Source of the DNA: Acidimicrobiaceae bacterium | Lineage (GTDB): Bacteria > Actinomycetota > Acidimicrobiia > Acidimicrobiales > RAAP-2 | Reading direction: 5' to 3' | Length of the DNA: 56,972 nucleotides | Assembly (NCBI GenBank): GCA_003164275.1 | Contig: PLSY01000157.1 | Location: forward strand, 1 to 56,972 | In this document: positions 1 through 8,270 of the stretch, one piece after another | Position numbering within the stretch: position 1 is the stretch's first letter | How the letters are laid out: each line of letters starts with the position of its first letter | Notes under the pieces: generated by a model | What the model was told of the DNA's origin: nothing | What the model saw: the letters and a program-made list of their open reading frames with translations, nothing else | Database searches by the model: none | Translations under genes and position numbers: made by a program

Positions 1-2
1 GT

Positions 3-230
3 TGCGCTCACCGGTTGAAACCGCCACCCCAGACCAACGGCAAGGTCGAGCGGTTCAATCGCACCATGCTCGAGGAGTGGGCCTATGTCAGACCCTACGC
101 ATCAGAGGCTGAGCGAGTCGATGCATTCAGTCACTTCCTGCACCTCTACAATCATCACCGCAGCCACACCGCTCTCGGGGGCAAATCACCCATCGATCGA
201 GTTAATGACCTACCGGGTCACTACAGCTAG
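3..230 (+). mobile_element. IS481-like transposase, C-terminal fragment (cut by window edge)
   Basis: The frame is open from the left edge, so the N-terminal part lies outside the window. The visible 76 residues hold the end of a DDE integrase core: the run QTNGKVERFNRT carries the catalytic glutamate (E of KVERF), followed by LEEWAYVRPY and the tail YNHHRSHTALGGKSP, all typical of IS481-family transposases. ACA at 223-225, just before the TAG stop, may be the element's terminal base triplet, in which case the stop codon is supplied by flanking DNA; this is inference because the left end is not visible. Its stop overlaps the stop of the convergent epoxide hydrolase gene by a few bases, so the element landed exactly at that gene's 3' end. 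Confidence 0.85.
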
Positions 231-1366
231 CGGACGAGCCTGAAAAAGGACCGGAGCTCGTTGACGAACAGTTCAGGCTGCTCGGCTGCGGCAAAGTGCC
301 CGCCGCGGTCGATCTCGTTCCAGTAGCGAAGGTCCGAGAAGCGTCCTTCGACCCAACGCCGAGACATCTTGATGACCTCTTTTGGGAAGATGGAACAGCC
401 GGTCGGAGCCTCGACCACACTCAGATCGACGTTGGCATAACTCTGCCAGTAGAGGCGGGCCGACGAGGCGCCCGTGTCCGGCAGCCAGTAGAGCATCACG
501 TTGTCGAGGAGCTCATCACGGGTGAGGATGTTCTCGGGATGCCCGTCACAGTCCGTCCAGGCCCTGAACTTCTCGACTACCCAGGCGCACTGTCCGGCCG
601 GCGAATCGGCGAGCCCGTACCCGAGCGTCTGCGGCCGTGTCGACTGCTGTTTTGAGTAGCCGGTTTCCCATAGTTGAAACGTCGCCATCGACTCGAGTGT
701 CGATGCCTCCTCTTCGGTCAGGTCGTCCATGGTCATCGAGTCGCGACCAACGACCGGCATGTTCAGATGGATCCCGGCCACATGTCCGGGGTCCAGGCGA
801 CCGAGTGCGGACGTCACCATCGATCCCCAGTCCCCACCTTGGGCCCCATATCGCTCGTATCCGAGGCGAGCCATCAGCGTGGACCAGGCGAGGGCGATGT
901 GCTCGACGTCCCATTTCGCCTCGCGGGGGCGCTCACTGAAGCCGTAGCCCGGTAACGAAGGACAGACGACATCGAAGGCTTCGGTGGCGCTGCCGCCGAA
1001 TTTGACCGGATCGGTCAACGGTTCGATGACCTTCATGAATTCGACGATCGAACCGGGCCAGCCGTGGGTGATGATCAGAGGAAAGGCTCCTGGGTGGGGC
1101 GAGCGGACATGCAGGAAATGGAGGTCGAGCCCGTCGATTTTCGTTCGGAACTGGGGGAAGGAGTTCATGTGCGCCTCCCTGGCTCGCCAGTCATACTCCT
1201 CGGACCAGTAGCGACAGAGCTCTTGCATGTACGAGAGAGGTATGCCTTGGGACCAGTCATCGACCGTTTCGGAGTCGGGCCAGCGGGTTCTGCGAAGACG
1301 GGTCGCCAGATCGGCAAGTTCCGACTCGGGGATGTCAATGCGGAAGGGTCGGATCGCATCAGTCAT
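227..1366 (-). CDS. epoxide hydrolase, EHN-type alpha/beta hydrolase
   Basis: A 379-residue protein with the two-part layout of microsomal-type epoxide hydrolases: an N-terminal EHN region (about 4-110) and an alpha/beta-hydrolase core. HGWPGS at 101-106 forms the oxyanion region, GGDWGS (177-182) carries the likely nucleophile Asp179, and GGHFAAAEQPELF near the C-terminus carries the catalytic His357. It would open an epoxide to a diol in the cytoplasm, fitting a cluster full of monooxygenases. It is the last gene of a minus-strand series (kinase, SDRs, LLM, crotonase). An IS fragment abuts its stop codon, so the last few residues may not be original. AAAGG lies about 9 bases before the ATG. 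Family assignment is firm; substrate unknown. Confidence 0.92.
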   Translation of the reverse strand: MTDAIRPFRIDIPESELADLATRLRRTRWPDSETVDDWSQGIPLSYMQELCRYWSEEYDWRAREAHMNSFPQFRTKIDGLDLHFLHVRSPHPGAFPLIITHGWPGSIVEFMKVIEPLTDPVKFGGSATEAFDVVCPSLPGYGFSERPREAKWDVEHIALAWSTLMARLGYERYGAQGGDWGSMVTSALGRLDPGHVAGIHLNMPVVGRDSMTMDDLTEEEASTLESMATFQLWETGYSKQQSTRPQTLGYGLADSPAGQCAWVVEKFRAWTDCDGHPENILTRDELLDNVMLYWLPDTGASSARLYWQSYANVDLSVVEAPTGCSIFPKEVIKMSRRWVEGRFSDLRYWNEIDRGGHFAAAEQPELFVNELRSFFRLVR

Positions 1367-1460
1367 GGCATGACGCCTTTCATATGGCTAAGCGGTGACA
1401 ACCAGCTCCGGATCAGGCACCCGGCTCGGGCCGCCTGACCACCTTGTCCCCGTGGGGTAG

Positions 1461-2270
1461 TTAGTACGACGTCCAGTCCACCCGGCCGGACCTGAAGGTT
1501 CGCTCGCCCTCGGCCAGGGCCTCGGGGTCAGAGCCGAACATGACCAGTGTCTTGCCGACGTCGAGGGCTTGGCGGTAGCCGAGCTCTTGGGCATACCAGA
1601 TGGCCCGGACCGTGGTCTGGACGGCCAACGCCGGTTGGGAGGCGATGGTCATAGCCAACTGACTGGCCGTCTCCAGCAGCCGATCGGGCGGAACCACCTC
1701 TTGGACCAACCCGATGTCGTAGGCCCTCTTGGCCGACATGCGCTGGTGGGCGCCGACCAGGGCGATCCGCATGATCTCGCCGATGGGCATGCGCTGGAGC
1801 ATGGCCATCGGTTCGAACACGGCAGACATCCCGTAGGTCGTATGGGGATCGAAGAAGGTGGCGGTCTCCGACGCCACGATGAGCTCCACCTCCCCGAGCA
1901 TGTAGAACGCTCCACCGCAGGCCATGCCGTTGACAGCGGCGATGACCGGCTTCCAGAGATCACCGCCCGTCTTGGGAGAGATCCATTCACCGGGGTCGTC
2001 GAAGTGGAGATCGGTCCCGCCTTTGACGCCGATGACCGACTCTCCGCCGTTGAACTGGGCATCGGAGCGGTCGATTCCGGTGCAGAAGGCCCTGTCCCCG
2101 GCACCGGTGAGGACGATGGCCCGGACATCGTCGTTGGCTCGAAGTGACCGCCAGCACAGTCTCAACTCTTCGACCATGGTCGTGTTGAAGGCATTGTGCA
2201 CCTCGGGTCGATTCAGCGTGACCCAGGCCACGCCATCGTGTTCGTCGTACCCGAGCGTTTCGAACTCCAT
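1461..2270 (-). CDS. enoyl-CoA hydratase/isomerase (crotonase) family protein, atypical active site
   Basis: A 269-residue crotonase-fold protein. The oxyanion-hole segments are present (GAGDRAFCTGIDRSDA and GMACGGAFYMLGEVEL), so it should bind an acyl-CoA and stabilise an enolate. The two glutamates used by true hydratases appear to be missing: where the family has GGGCEL this protein has CGGAFYM, and where it has FGxPEI it has FFDPHTT. It is therefore more likely an isomerase, hydrolase, dehalogenase-like or lyase member than a 2-enoyl-CoA hydratase. Compare the canonical paralogue at 41840-42604. It lies between the epoxide hydrolase and an unknown protein on the same strand. A good GGGAGA-type RBS precedes the ATG. 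Confidence 0.88.
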   Translation of the reverse strand: MEFETLGYDEHDGVAWVTLNRPEVHNAFNTTMVEELRLCWRSLRANDDVRAIVLTGAGDRAFCTGIDRSDAQFNGGESVIGVKGGTDLHFDDPGEWISPKTGGDLWKPVIAAVNGMACGGAFYMLGEVELIVASETATFFDPHTTYGMSAVFEPMAMLQRMPIGEIMRIALVGAHQRMSAKRAYDIGLVQEVVPPDRLLETASQLAMTIASQPALAVQTTVRAIWYAQELGYRQALDVGKTLVMFGSDPEALAEGERTFRSGRVDWTSY

Positions 2271-2359
2271 GAACTCTCCCCTTTGGGACCACTGGTCAAT
2301 GGCTGGCGAGCAGCCCGACGCGGTCCAACCCTACAAGTGAATGCTTTCCTCTACACGGC

Positions 2360-3199
2360 TCACCGCAGCTCGGAGACGAAGCGATCGGTCCCGGGAACGG
2401 TGGGGAGGAATGAACCTGAGAAGCGGAGTTCACCCTGGGCCTCGGTCGGCACTTGTTCGTGCAGGGCAGACACCAGCGATGAAGAGCCATCGAGCGGCTG
2501 GTGATCAAGAAACCAGAGGAGACAGAGCTGGCGACCGACGCCCTCGGGCTCTGGGACAGAGCCGGGATCATCGGTTTGGATGAGGCCTTGAGCAAAGGGC
2601 ACTGGGCTGAACGCCACGCACATGGCCGCACCGCTCCCCGTCAACGCGGCCGGCACCCCGTCCCGTCTCAACCATTCGGAGAGTGAGGTGAATCCCCGTT
2701 CATCGACAGCATCGAGCACATCCATGTGCAGCCCACCAAAGGGGTGGTCGAGGACGGTCTCGGGACGTAGCGGACCCGCCTGCCGTGAGACGGCCCACTG
2801 AAATCGGTGGAAGGTGGTGTAGACGTGTGTGCGTTCGCCGAACCCTCGACCGTGCGGTGCCAACGAGTCGGCCATGGCGTGGTAGCCCCATCGCTCGGCC
2901 CTCTCCTCTTGGCCGGCGGTGATCCAATAGACGGAGAGGTAGCAACCCGAATCCGCCGGAACGGCAATCGGCGAACTGACAGCAGATCGTTGAGTCCTCA
3001 AGTTCCTGGTGGCGACGAAACGACGGCCAGAGAACACCCACGGACCCGCCATGGCCCCGGAGTAGAAGTGGTCGTCCTCGTACCATCGGTTGTAGGCCGC
3101 CTCGAAGCCGGGATGCGGCTCCACGAGGGTGATGAGTGCGCCGCCTACCCTCACCTCGTTCGGGAACTGGTGGGCGATCTCTATGTACGGGTCACTCAT
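2360..3199 (-). CDS. conserved hypothetical protein, possibly EthD-like
   Basis: 279 residues starting MSDPYIEIAHQF; this ATG is chosen over upstream starts because AAAGGAG sits at ideal spacing and homology-like sequence begins here. I do not recognise the family firmly. The N-terminal third, with NRWYEDDHFYSGAMAGPW, resembles EthD/dimeric alpha-beta-barrel proteins in which a RWY..DH segment lies near the start, and WFLDHQP near the C-terminus may be a second half of such a fold. No signal peptide or membrane segment is seen. It follows the LLM gene at 3217-4311 with only 17 bases between them, so the two are almost certainly co-transcribed; a small ligand-binding or oxygenase-accessory role is inference only. 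Confidence 0.7.
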   Translation of the reverse strand: MSDPYIEIAHQFPNEVRVGGALITLVEPHPGFEAAYNRWYEDDHFYSGAMAGPWVFSGRRFVATRNLRTQRSAVSSPIAVPADSGCYLSVYWITAGQEERAERWGYHAMADSLAPHGRGFGERTHVYTTFHRFQWAVSRQAGPLRPETVLDHPFGGLHMDVLDAVDERGFTSLSEWLRRDGVPAALTGSGAAMCVAFSPVPFAQGLIQTDDPGSVPEPEGVGRQLCLLWFLDHQPLDGSSSLVSALHEQVPTEAQGELRFSGSFLPTVPGTDRFVSELR

Positions 3200-3216
3200 G
3201 GGGCTCCTTTGGAGGC

Positions 3217-4311
3217 TCAGCCGAAGGCAGGAAAGATCTCGTTGGCGAACAAGGCCATCCGCTGCTTCACTTCGGCGATGGGCGGAGGTGCTGCGTCCAG
3301 GCCGAAGATGACGCACAAGTTGGCGTACCCCATCTCCTCCAGTGCTCGAATCCCGTCCACGACCCGGTCGACATCCCCGGCCAGCCACCGGTTCTCCCAG
3401 TCCTCCGAAGCGTCATAGTGGTCGAGCGTTCGGCCGTGCCAGCCCTTCTGCCAGTACTCGTAGCCCTCGGCGATGGTCCCGTCCTGGTTGCGGGGGGTAA
3501 GGGTCGCATCGACCGAGAGGCCGGTCACTCTCGGCGCATTCTCCACGTAGTGACGAGCTTGCTCCACAGTTGGAGCCAACCAGGCGTAGCGGCAGGCCAC
3601 GAGGTCACCTCGCCCTGCATGGCCGTTCGCCGTGGCCGCCTCACTCCATCGTCTGGCTAGGGCGGCGATCGAGTCGAGCGTGCCGGTTGGGTCCACGATG
3701 CAGGGGATTCCCTTCGCCCCGTAGTGGACGATGCTGTCGGGACTGATCGACGCGTAATAGAGAGGAGGGTGCGGCCGCTGTACGGGTCCGGGTTGGATCC
3801 TTATCCCGGGCACATCGAAGAACTCCCCGTTGAAGTGGACAGGGTCGTCTTCTGTCCACAGCCGGGTCATGATCTCGATGGCCTCGTCGGTGCGGGCGCG
3901 GGACTCCGACAAGGGCACATCAAAGGCGTCGAACTCGATGGACTGGTAGCCCCTCCCGATCCCATAGTCGAGTCGTCCTCCCGAGAGCAGGTCGACGAGG
4001 GCTGCATCCTCGGCGGCGCGGACCGGGTGGTGAAGGGGAAGAGTCACGACGGCGGTGCCCAGTCGGATGCGCTGAGTGATGGCGGCGGCGTGGGCAAGCA
4101 GGATCATGGTGTTGGGGAGGAACCCATAGTCGGTGAAGTGGTGCTCCCTGACCCAGCAGCCGTCATAGCCGAGTTCGTCAGCGAAGCGGATGAGCTCGAG
4201 TTCGTCATGGATGGCCTGTCCGTGCTCGAGGCCGTGACCCTGGCCTTCGGCGACGGCACCACCCAACTTGGCGTCGGTCAGCATGAACGAATGGAAGGTG
4301 GAGAACTTCAC
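3217..4311 (-). CDS. LLM class flavin-dependent oxidoreductase
   Basis: 364 residues of the bacterial-luciferase fold (TIM barrel using FMN or F420). Diagnostic stretches are WVREHHFTDYGFLPN, TQRIRLGTAVVTLPLHHPVR, LSGGRLDYGIGRGYQ and GTLDSIAALARRW. Such enzymes perform monooxygenation, or hydride transfer when F420-dependent; cofactor cannot be decided from sequence. The start is GTG at MKFSTFHSF. It sits 34 bases downstream of an SDR gene and 17 bases upstream of an unknown gene, in one minus-strand unit. It is only distantly related to the three MEFGIFIQGY-type LLM paralogues elsewhere in the window. Confidence 0.9.
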   Translation of the reverse strand: MKFSTFHSFMLTDAKLGGAVAEGQGHGLEHGQAIHDELELIRFADELGYDGCWVREHHFTDYGFLPNTMILLAHAAAITQRIRLGTAVVTLPLHHPVRAAEDAALVDLLSGGRLDYGIGRGYQSIEFDAFDVPLSESRARTDEAIEIMTRLWTEDDPVHFNGEFFDVPGIRIQPGPVQRPHPPLYYASISPDSIVHYGAKGIPCIVDPTGTLDSIAALARRWSEAATANGHAGRGDLVACRYAWLAPTVEQARHYVENAPRVTGLSVDATLTPRNQDGTIAEGYEYWQKGWHGRTLDHYDASEDWENRWLAGDVDRVVDGIRALEEMGYANLCVIFGLDAAPPPIAEVKQRMALFANEIFPAFG

Positions 4312-4345
4312 TGTGGGCTCGTCCCTTGGACGGTGTGCGGCACCG

Positions 4346-5146
4346 TCAGCCCATGTAGACGCCGCCGTTGGGGCGCATGGTCTGCCCTGTCATGAACTTC
4401 GAGGCGTCAGAGGCCAGGTAGAGCATGGCGAAGGCGATGTCCTCAGTGGTCCCGATGATGGCCAGGGGTGACCCCTTTGCCCGGGCGTCGAGGATCGACT
4501 GACGTCGGTCCTCGTCGATCGATCCATCCTCATTGGTGAAATGGACCGCCGTCATCGGTGTCTCGACGAACCCGGGAGCCACCGAGTTGGCCCGAACGCC
4601 GGAACGCCCTACCTCGGTAGCCAGTGTCTTCGTGAACATCATGACGGCGGCCTTGGTCAGCGCATACACCGAGATGCCTGCGGCCGGCACCTCGCCACCG
4701 GCCGAGGCGATGTTGATGATCGATCCGGATCCGGCGCTGATCATCGCCCTGGCGGCGGCGGCACTGCCCCAGTAGACGCCCTTCAGATTGACGGCAATGA
4801 CCCGGTCCAATTCTTCCTCGGTCGTGTCAACAATCGGAGCGAAGGCCAACACGCCCGCCACGTTGGCCCAGACGTCGATGCGCCCGAAGGTGTCAAGAGC
4901 CAGTTGGGCGAGGGCATCGACCTCTGCTTTTGAGGTGACATTCACGAGGGCGGTGATCGCCTTGGTCCCTTCGCCGTGGACCAGGGAGGCCGTCTCATCC
5001 AGACCGGCCTGGTCGACATCGGCGATGACCACGTCAGCACCTGCCCGGGCGAAGATCACTGCCGCCTCACGGCCGATTCCCCTTGCTCCTCCACAGATGA
5101 CCGCGGTACGGCCGTCCAAGTCGAACGGCTTTGCGAACTCTCCCAT
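4346..5146 (-). CDS. SDR family NAD(P)-dependent oxidoreductase
   Basis: A 266-residue classical short-chain dehydrogenase. GGARGIG (19-25) is the nucleotide-binding glycine motif, an acidic D43 after the second strand suggests NAD preference, ANVAG stands for the NNAG motif, and the catalytic Ser148-Tyr161-Lys165 set is complete. The C-terminus MTGQTMRPNGGVYMG is typical. It probably oxidises a hydroxy-acyl-CoA or secondary alcohol. It is the first gene before the LLM at 3217-4311 and is divergent from the SnoaL-like gene that begins near 5203. Confidence 0.92.
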   Translation of the reverse strand: MGEFAKPFDLDGRTAVICGGARGIGREAAVIFARAGADVVIADVDQAGLDETASLVHGEGTKAITALVNVTSKAEVDALAQLALDTFGRIDVWANVAGVLAFAPIVDTTEEELDRVIAVNLKGVYWGSAAAARAMISAGSGSIINIASAGGEVPAAGISVYALTKAAVMMFTKTLATEVGRSGVRANSVAPGFVETPMTAVHFTNEDGSIDEDRRQSILDARAKGSPLAIIGTTEDIAFAMLYLASDASKFMTGQTMRPNGGVYMG

Positions 5147-5202
5147 AAATGCCTCCTGTGTGGTGCCGGTCGACCATGGATGGTAGCGGGGAAGCTTTGG
5201 CC

Positions 5203-5691
5203 ATGGTGGATCGATACCTTTTCCATGGCATCGATCGTGTCGAGGCCAGTAGGTTCTCGTCCGTGATCGACGCCACCACCAACAAGGACATCGCCATCAA
5301 GCTGTTGAGCGGTATCGCTGAACGCGACCGGTCGACGGTAGCCTCCTGCTTGGCCGGAGACGTGGTCTGGTGGGTGCCCCAGTCTGCCGCTGCGCTAGGG
5401 CTCGACCGTCCTCTCGTCGGTCGTGAGGCGACCCTCGGCCTGCTGTGCGGTGAGAGCCGCTACGAGGTCGGGTCCATGCAGTGGACGCATCACCACGTGC
5501 TTGCCGACGATGACACCGTCGCCGTGCACGCCTCGTTACGGGCGAGGACGAAGGCGGGAGTGAGCTATGAGAATCACTACGTGATGATCTACCGGTTTCA
5601 GGACGATCAGATCATCGAGGGCTGGGAGCACACCGATACCGCCTACGCCTTCGGCCGTATGGCTGCCTCGGCGCCCGGAGACGACAGCTAA
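5203..5691 (+). CDS. nuclear transport factor 2 / SnoaL-like protein
   Basis: About 162 residues with a single NTF2-like cone domain: NKDIAIKLLSGIAERD at the start, TVASCLAGDVVWWVP, a VGREATLGLL helix, and the closing strands ENHYVMIYRFQDDQIIEGWEHTDTAYAF. Members act as isomerases, cyclases, hydrolases or binding proteins for small hydrophobic ligands. Start choice is uncertain: ATG 5203 has GGGGAAG about 8 bases upstream, while a GTG at 5263 would match the usual SnoaL N-terminus better. It stands alone on the plus strand, divergent from an SDR gene, and its stop overlaps the stop of the next SDR gene (5688) by 4 bases. Confidence 0.82.
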   Translation: MVDRYLFHGIDRVEASRFSSVIDATTNKDIAIKLLSGIAERDRSTVASCLAGDVVWWVPQSAAALGLDRPLVGREATLGLLCGESRYEVGSMQWTHHHVLADDDTVAVHASLRARTKAGVSYENHYVMIYRFQDDQIIEGWEHTDTAYAFGRMAASAPGDDS

Positions 5692-6581
5692 CTGGAAGGT
5701 GTTTGCCTGGTCCCAGCGGGATGGTCCACCAGCAGACGAGCGATGTCATCGGGGACCACGCACTGGTATCCGGCATCGGGCCAGTCGAGCCAACCGGCCG
5801 ATCCCGACGTGCCCCCATCGATATGGACGGTGGTTCCTGTGATGTAGGAGGCGAGGTCCGAGGCAAGAAAGAGGACCGGCCCAGAGATGTCCTCGCCCTG
5901 ACCCTTTCGCTGAAGCGGGATCGAGATCCGGTCGCTCAGGAGGCGCTCGGGCGCCGCGTCGTCCTCCGGCCTCCAGCCCGGTACCGCGGCCGGGGTCGGG
6001 AAGACGTCGGGGGCCACGGTATTGACCCGGATGCCCGACGGCCCGAGCTCGATGGCCAGGGATTTGGCCAGATTGGCGACGCCCGCCTTCATGGCGCCGT
6101 AGACGGCACGGTTGGGAACGGCCCGATGGGCTTCTATCGACGTGATGTAGATGATGCTCCCACCGCCAACCTGGCGCATCCGTCTGACGGCCTGCTGGGT
6201 GGTGTCGAGAACGTAGGTGAAGTTCTGTTCAATGACAGCGTCCCAGCCTTTCCTTCGGCTCTCCATCAGCGGGGCCACGAAGCTGCCCCCGGGCACGTCG
6301 ACCAAGATGTCGATCCGACCGAAGCGCTTATCTACCTGGGCGAAGAACGCCTCGAGCGCCTCGGGGTCCCGTACGTCGGCCAACTCGACGAACGTGTCGA
6401 CTGGGGCTGCATCCAACTCGCTTGTGGCTCGGTCGACGGCCTCGGCGTCCCGGTCACAGGCTGCAACCCGCACGCCGGCCCGAGCCAGATCACGGGTGAT
6501 GGGCCAGCCGAGCCCGCCGGCCCCGCCGGTGACGACGGCCACCTTGCCATCCAGTCCCGCCCGTTCGGTGAGGTAGTCCAT
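5688..6581 (-). CDS. SDR family oxidoreductase, altered NNAG motif
   Basis: 297 residues, classical SDR with TGGAGGLG (18-25) for cofactor binding and an intact Ser148, Tyr161, Lys165 active site. The usual NNAG segment reads VDVPGG at 94-99, so the structural asparagine is lost; this may alter the central sheet or the proton relay. The C-terminal tail after VHIDGGTSGSAGW is about 40 residues longer than usual, with GYQCVVPDDIARLL. It lies 70 bases downstream of the kinase-like gene on the same strand. Likely acts on a hydroxy or keto intermediate; substrate unknown. Confidence 0.88.
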   Translation of the reverse strand: MDYLTERAGLDGKVAVVTGGAGGLGWPITRDLARAGVRVAACDRDAEAVDRATSELDAAPVDTFVELADVRDPEALEAFFAQVDKRFGRIDILVDVPGGSFVAPLMESRRKGWDAVIEQNFTYVLDTTQQAVRRMRQVGGGSIIYITSIEAHRAVPNRAVYGAMKAGVANLAKSLAIELGPSGIRVNTVAPDVFPTPAAVPGWRPEDDAAPERLLSDRISIPLQRKGQGEDISGPVLFLASDLASYITGTTVHIDGGTSGSAGWLDWPDAGYQCVVPDDIARLLVDHPAGTRQTPSS

Positions 6582-6651
6582 GGGTGCTTCTCCGATCTGT
6601 CATGGAAATGTGGATTCGAGGCAAACCGTGGTCGGACGTCCGGCAAGATGG

Positions 6652-8007
6652 TTAGAGAATGGGCTGGAGGGCGAGGTGGGTGGCGATGGCCGAACCCGAC
6701 GGTCCGAGCAGCATGCGCTGCCTCTCCAGTCGTCGATGGAACAGGCTGACGAGATTACCGTCCTGGGTGCCATCCGACGCCAGCACGAACTGCTCGAGGC
6801 TCTTTTCCCCGTCGTCCCACGTCTCGGGCCGACGGCCGAGAAGGCCGGCCAGGTCGTCGAGATTCCGCTCAACCACCTCCTCGCCGATCTCGTCGCACCT
6901 TCGGAGATGGCGGGCCAGACGAAAGGCGATGCGCAGCGCGTAGGCGTTCTGCTCATCGTGGCCCGCCAGCGGCCGGATGCTGTCCACGAGGTGGCGGTGA
7001 GCCACGGCGGCGGGGGACACCCGGGGGATGGGCACCTCGACGGGTTCGAGATCGATGCCGACGAGACGCGCCAACGTCTCGACGGCGAAGAGGTTGGACT
7101 CACTGCACCATTGGAGGTAGTTCATGAGGTCGCTCTCTGGCGTGGGATTGGCAAGAGCACGGTGATAGGCCAACTGGGAGGTCAGGGCAAAGGCAAAGTG
7201 GTGGTACTCGACCCCCTCGAGCTCGACCTCGAACCCGGCCAACTCCTCATAGCGACGGTACAGCTCCAGCGTGTCTCCGTAGTCGATGACCGTTCCCCGC
7301 ATCCGAAGCCCGGCGAGGTCCATGAGAGGATCACCGATGTGGGCGAGTTCGAGGTCCAGTACTGCGGTGACCCTGCCCCCTTGATGGAGGAACTGACCTG
7401 AGTCCCAGACCACGACTGACTGCCTGACGTGATGGCGAGGGGGGTTGCGTTTCAGCCATGCCAGGCAGAACTCCATAAAGGGATCGGGCCGCACCTTCTC
7501 AAGGCGGTATGCCCGCTCATAGGCCTGGATCCCGGTGAGGGCCGCCGCACTCGGTTGAGGGGGAAGCTCGGCGCCTTGTCGGACAAAGGGGGCGACGTCG
7601 AGTCGGTGCATGGAGGCGAGTACTTGCAGATAGTCGTCCATGACCGAGCGTCGCTCGGTCTCGGTCGAGCCCTCGAAGTCGGTGCGACCTGGCAGTCGAT
7701 CCATGACAAGGGCCGCCGGATGGTCCAAAAAGGCGCGTAGCCGGGGAACCGGGATGCCGTCTCGATGGAGCTGCTCTTGCATCATCTGCTCATGCCGTAG
7801 CGGGAAGATCGGACGCATGTCAGTGCGCTCACCACGAACATAGAGATCGAGCGGGCCGTCGCTCTCCTCCACTGTTACGAACCATGCTGGGCGCCAGCGG
7901 GCCTGGCGGCGGATGCTGACCACCGGGCCGGCGAAGCGACGCTGGATATCGGCGATCATCTGGGAGGTGGCCTGGTCGTCGCCCCGTTCGGTTTCGGTGT
8001 CGGCCAT
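6652..8007 (-). CDS. APH-family phosphotransferase with C-terminal extension
   Basis: 451 residues starting MADTETERGDDQ (AGAAGGGGA before the ATG decides this start over an in-frame upstream extension). Residues to about 330 form an aminoglycoside-phosphotransferase/choline-kinase-like fold: QMMQEQLHRDGIPVPR, MDRLPGRTD, and AVLDLELAHIGDPLMDLA with the metal-binding Asp. The catalytic loop, usually HGDxxxxN, reads WDSGQFL, keeping an Asp but not the His and Asn. The last 110 or so residues are helical and unrecognised. Relatives occur beside acyl-CoA dehydrogenase genes in actinobacteria and are thought to modify small alcohols or acyl intermediates. First gene of the minus run towards the SDR at 5688. 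Confidence 0.83.
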   Translation of the reverse strand: MADTETERGDDQATSQMIADIQRRFAGPVVSIRRQARWRPAWFVTVEESDGPLDLYVRGERTDMRPIFPLRHEQMMQEQLHRDGIPVPRLRAFLDHPAALVMDRLPGRTDFEGSTETERRSVMDDYLQVLASMHRLDVAPFVRQGAELPPQPSAAALTGIQAYERAYRLEKVRPDPFMEFCLAWLKRNPPRHHVRQSVVVWDSGQFLHQGGRVTAVLDLELAHIGDPLMDLAGLRMRGTVIDYGDTLELYRRYEELAGFEVELEGVEYHHFAFALTSQLAYHRALANPTPESDLMNYLQWCSESNLFAVETLARLVGIDLEPVEVPIPRVSPAAVAHRHLVDSIRPLAGHDEQNAYALRIAFRLARHLRRCDEIGEEVVERNLDDLAGLLGRRPETWDDGEKSLEQFVLASDGTQDGNLVSLFHRRLERQRMLLGPSGSAIATHLALQPIL

Positions 8008-8270
8008 CGTTCCCCTTCTCTCCGATGCTGGCAGTACACAGGCGGTGACCACGGTAACCGCCGTACGACCCGTTGTTGGCGCACACGCCATCGTTCTCCA
8101 CGTCAACCGATGCTCGAACCGTTGTCATGGTGGCATGTCGGCCAACAGACGACGGGGGAGGGCCATAGTGGCGACGACCAAAGCCGGAGCATTCGGAATC
8201 GACGACGATCGAAGTGCTGTTCATCGGTCTTTTCGAGGTCGCTGCTCGCCCTCCTCGGACGACGATCTGC

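Noticed and set aside
1378..1386. TTTCATATG before the epoxide hydrolase, like part of the IclR site
   Set aside because: Only 9 bases, overlaps the AAAGG RBS, no palindrome; more likely chance.
2333..2344. ACAAGTGAATGC as a TetR-site variant upstream of the crotonase gene
   Set aside because: Only 8 of 12 positions fit and the palindromic second half is lost.
8008..8270. Possible small gene between the DHA2 exporter and the kinase-like gene
   Set aside because: No frame with an RBS and reasonable composition was found; probably promoter DNA.
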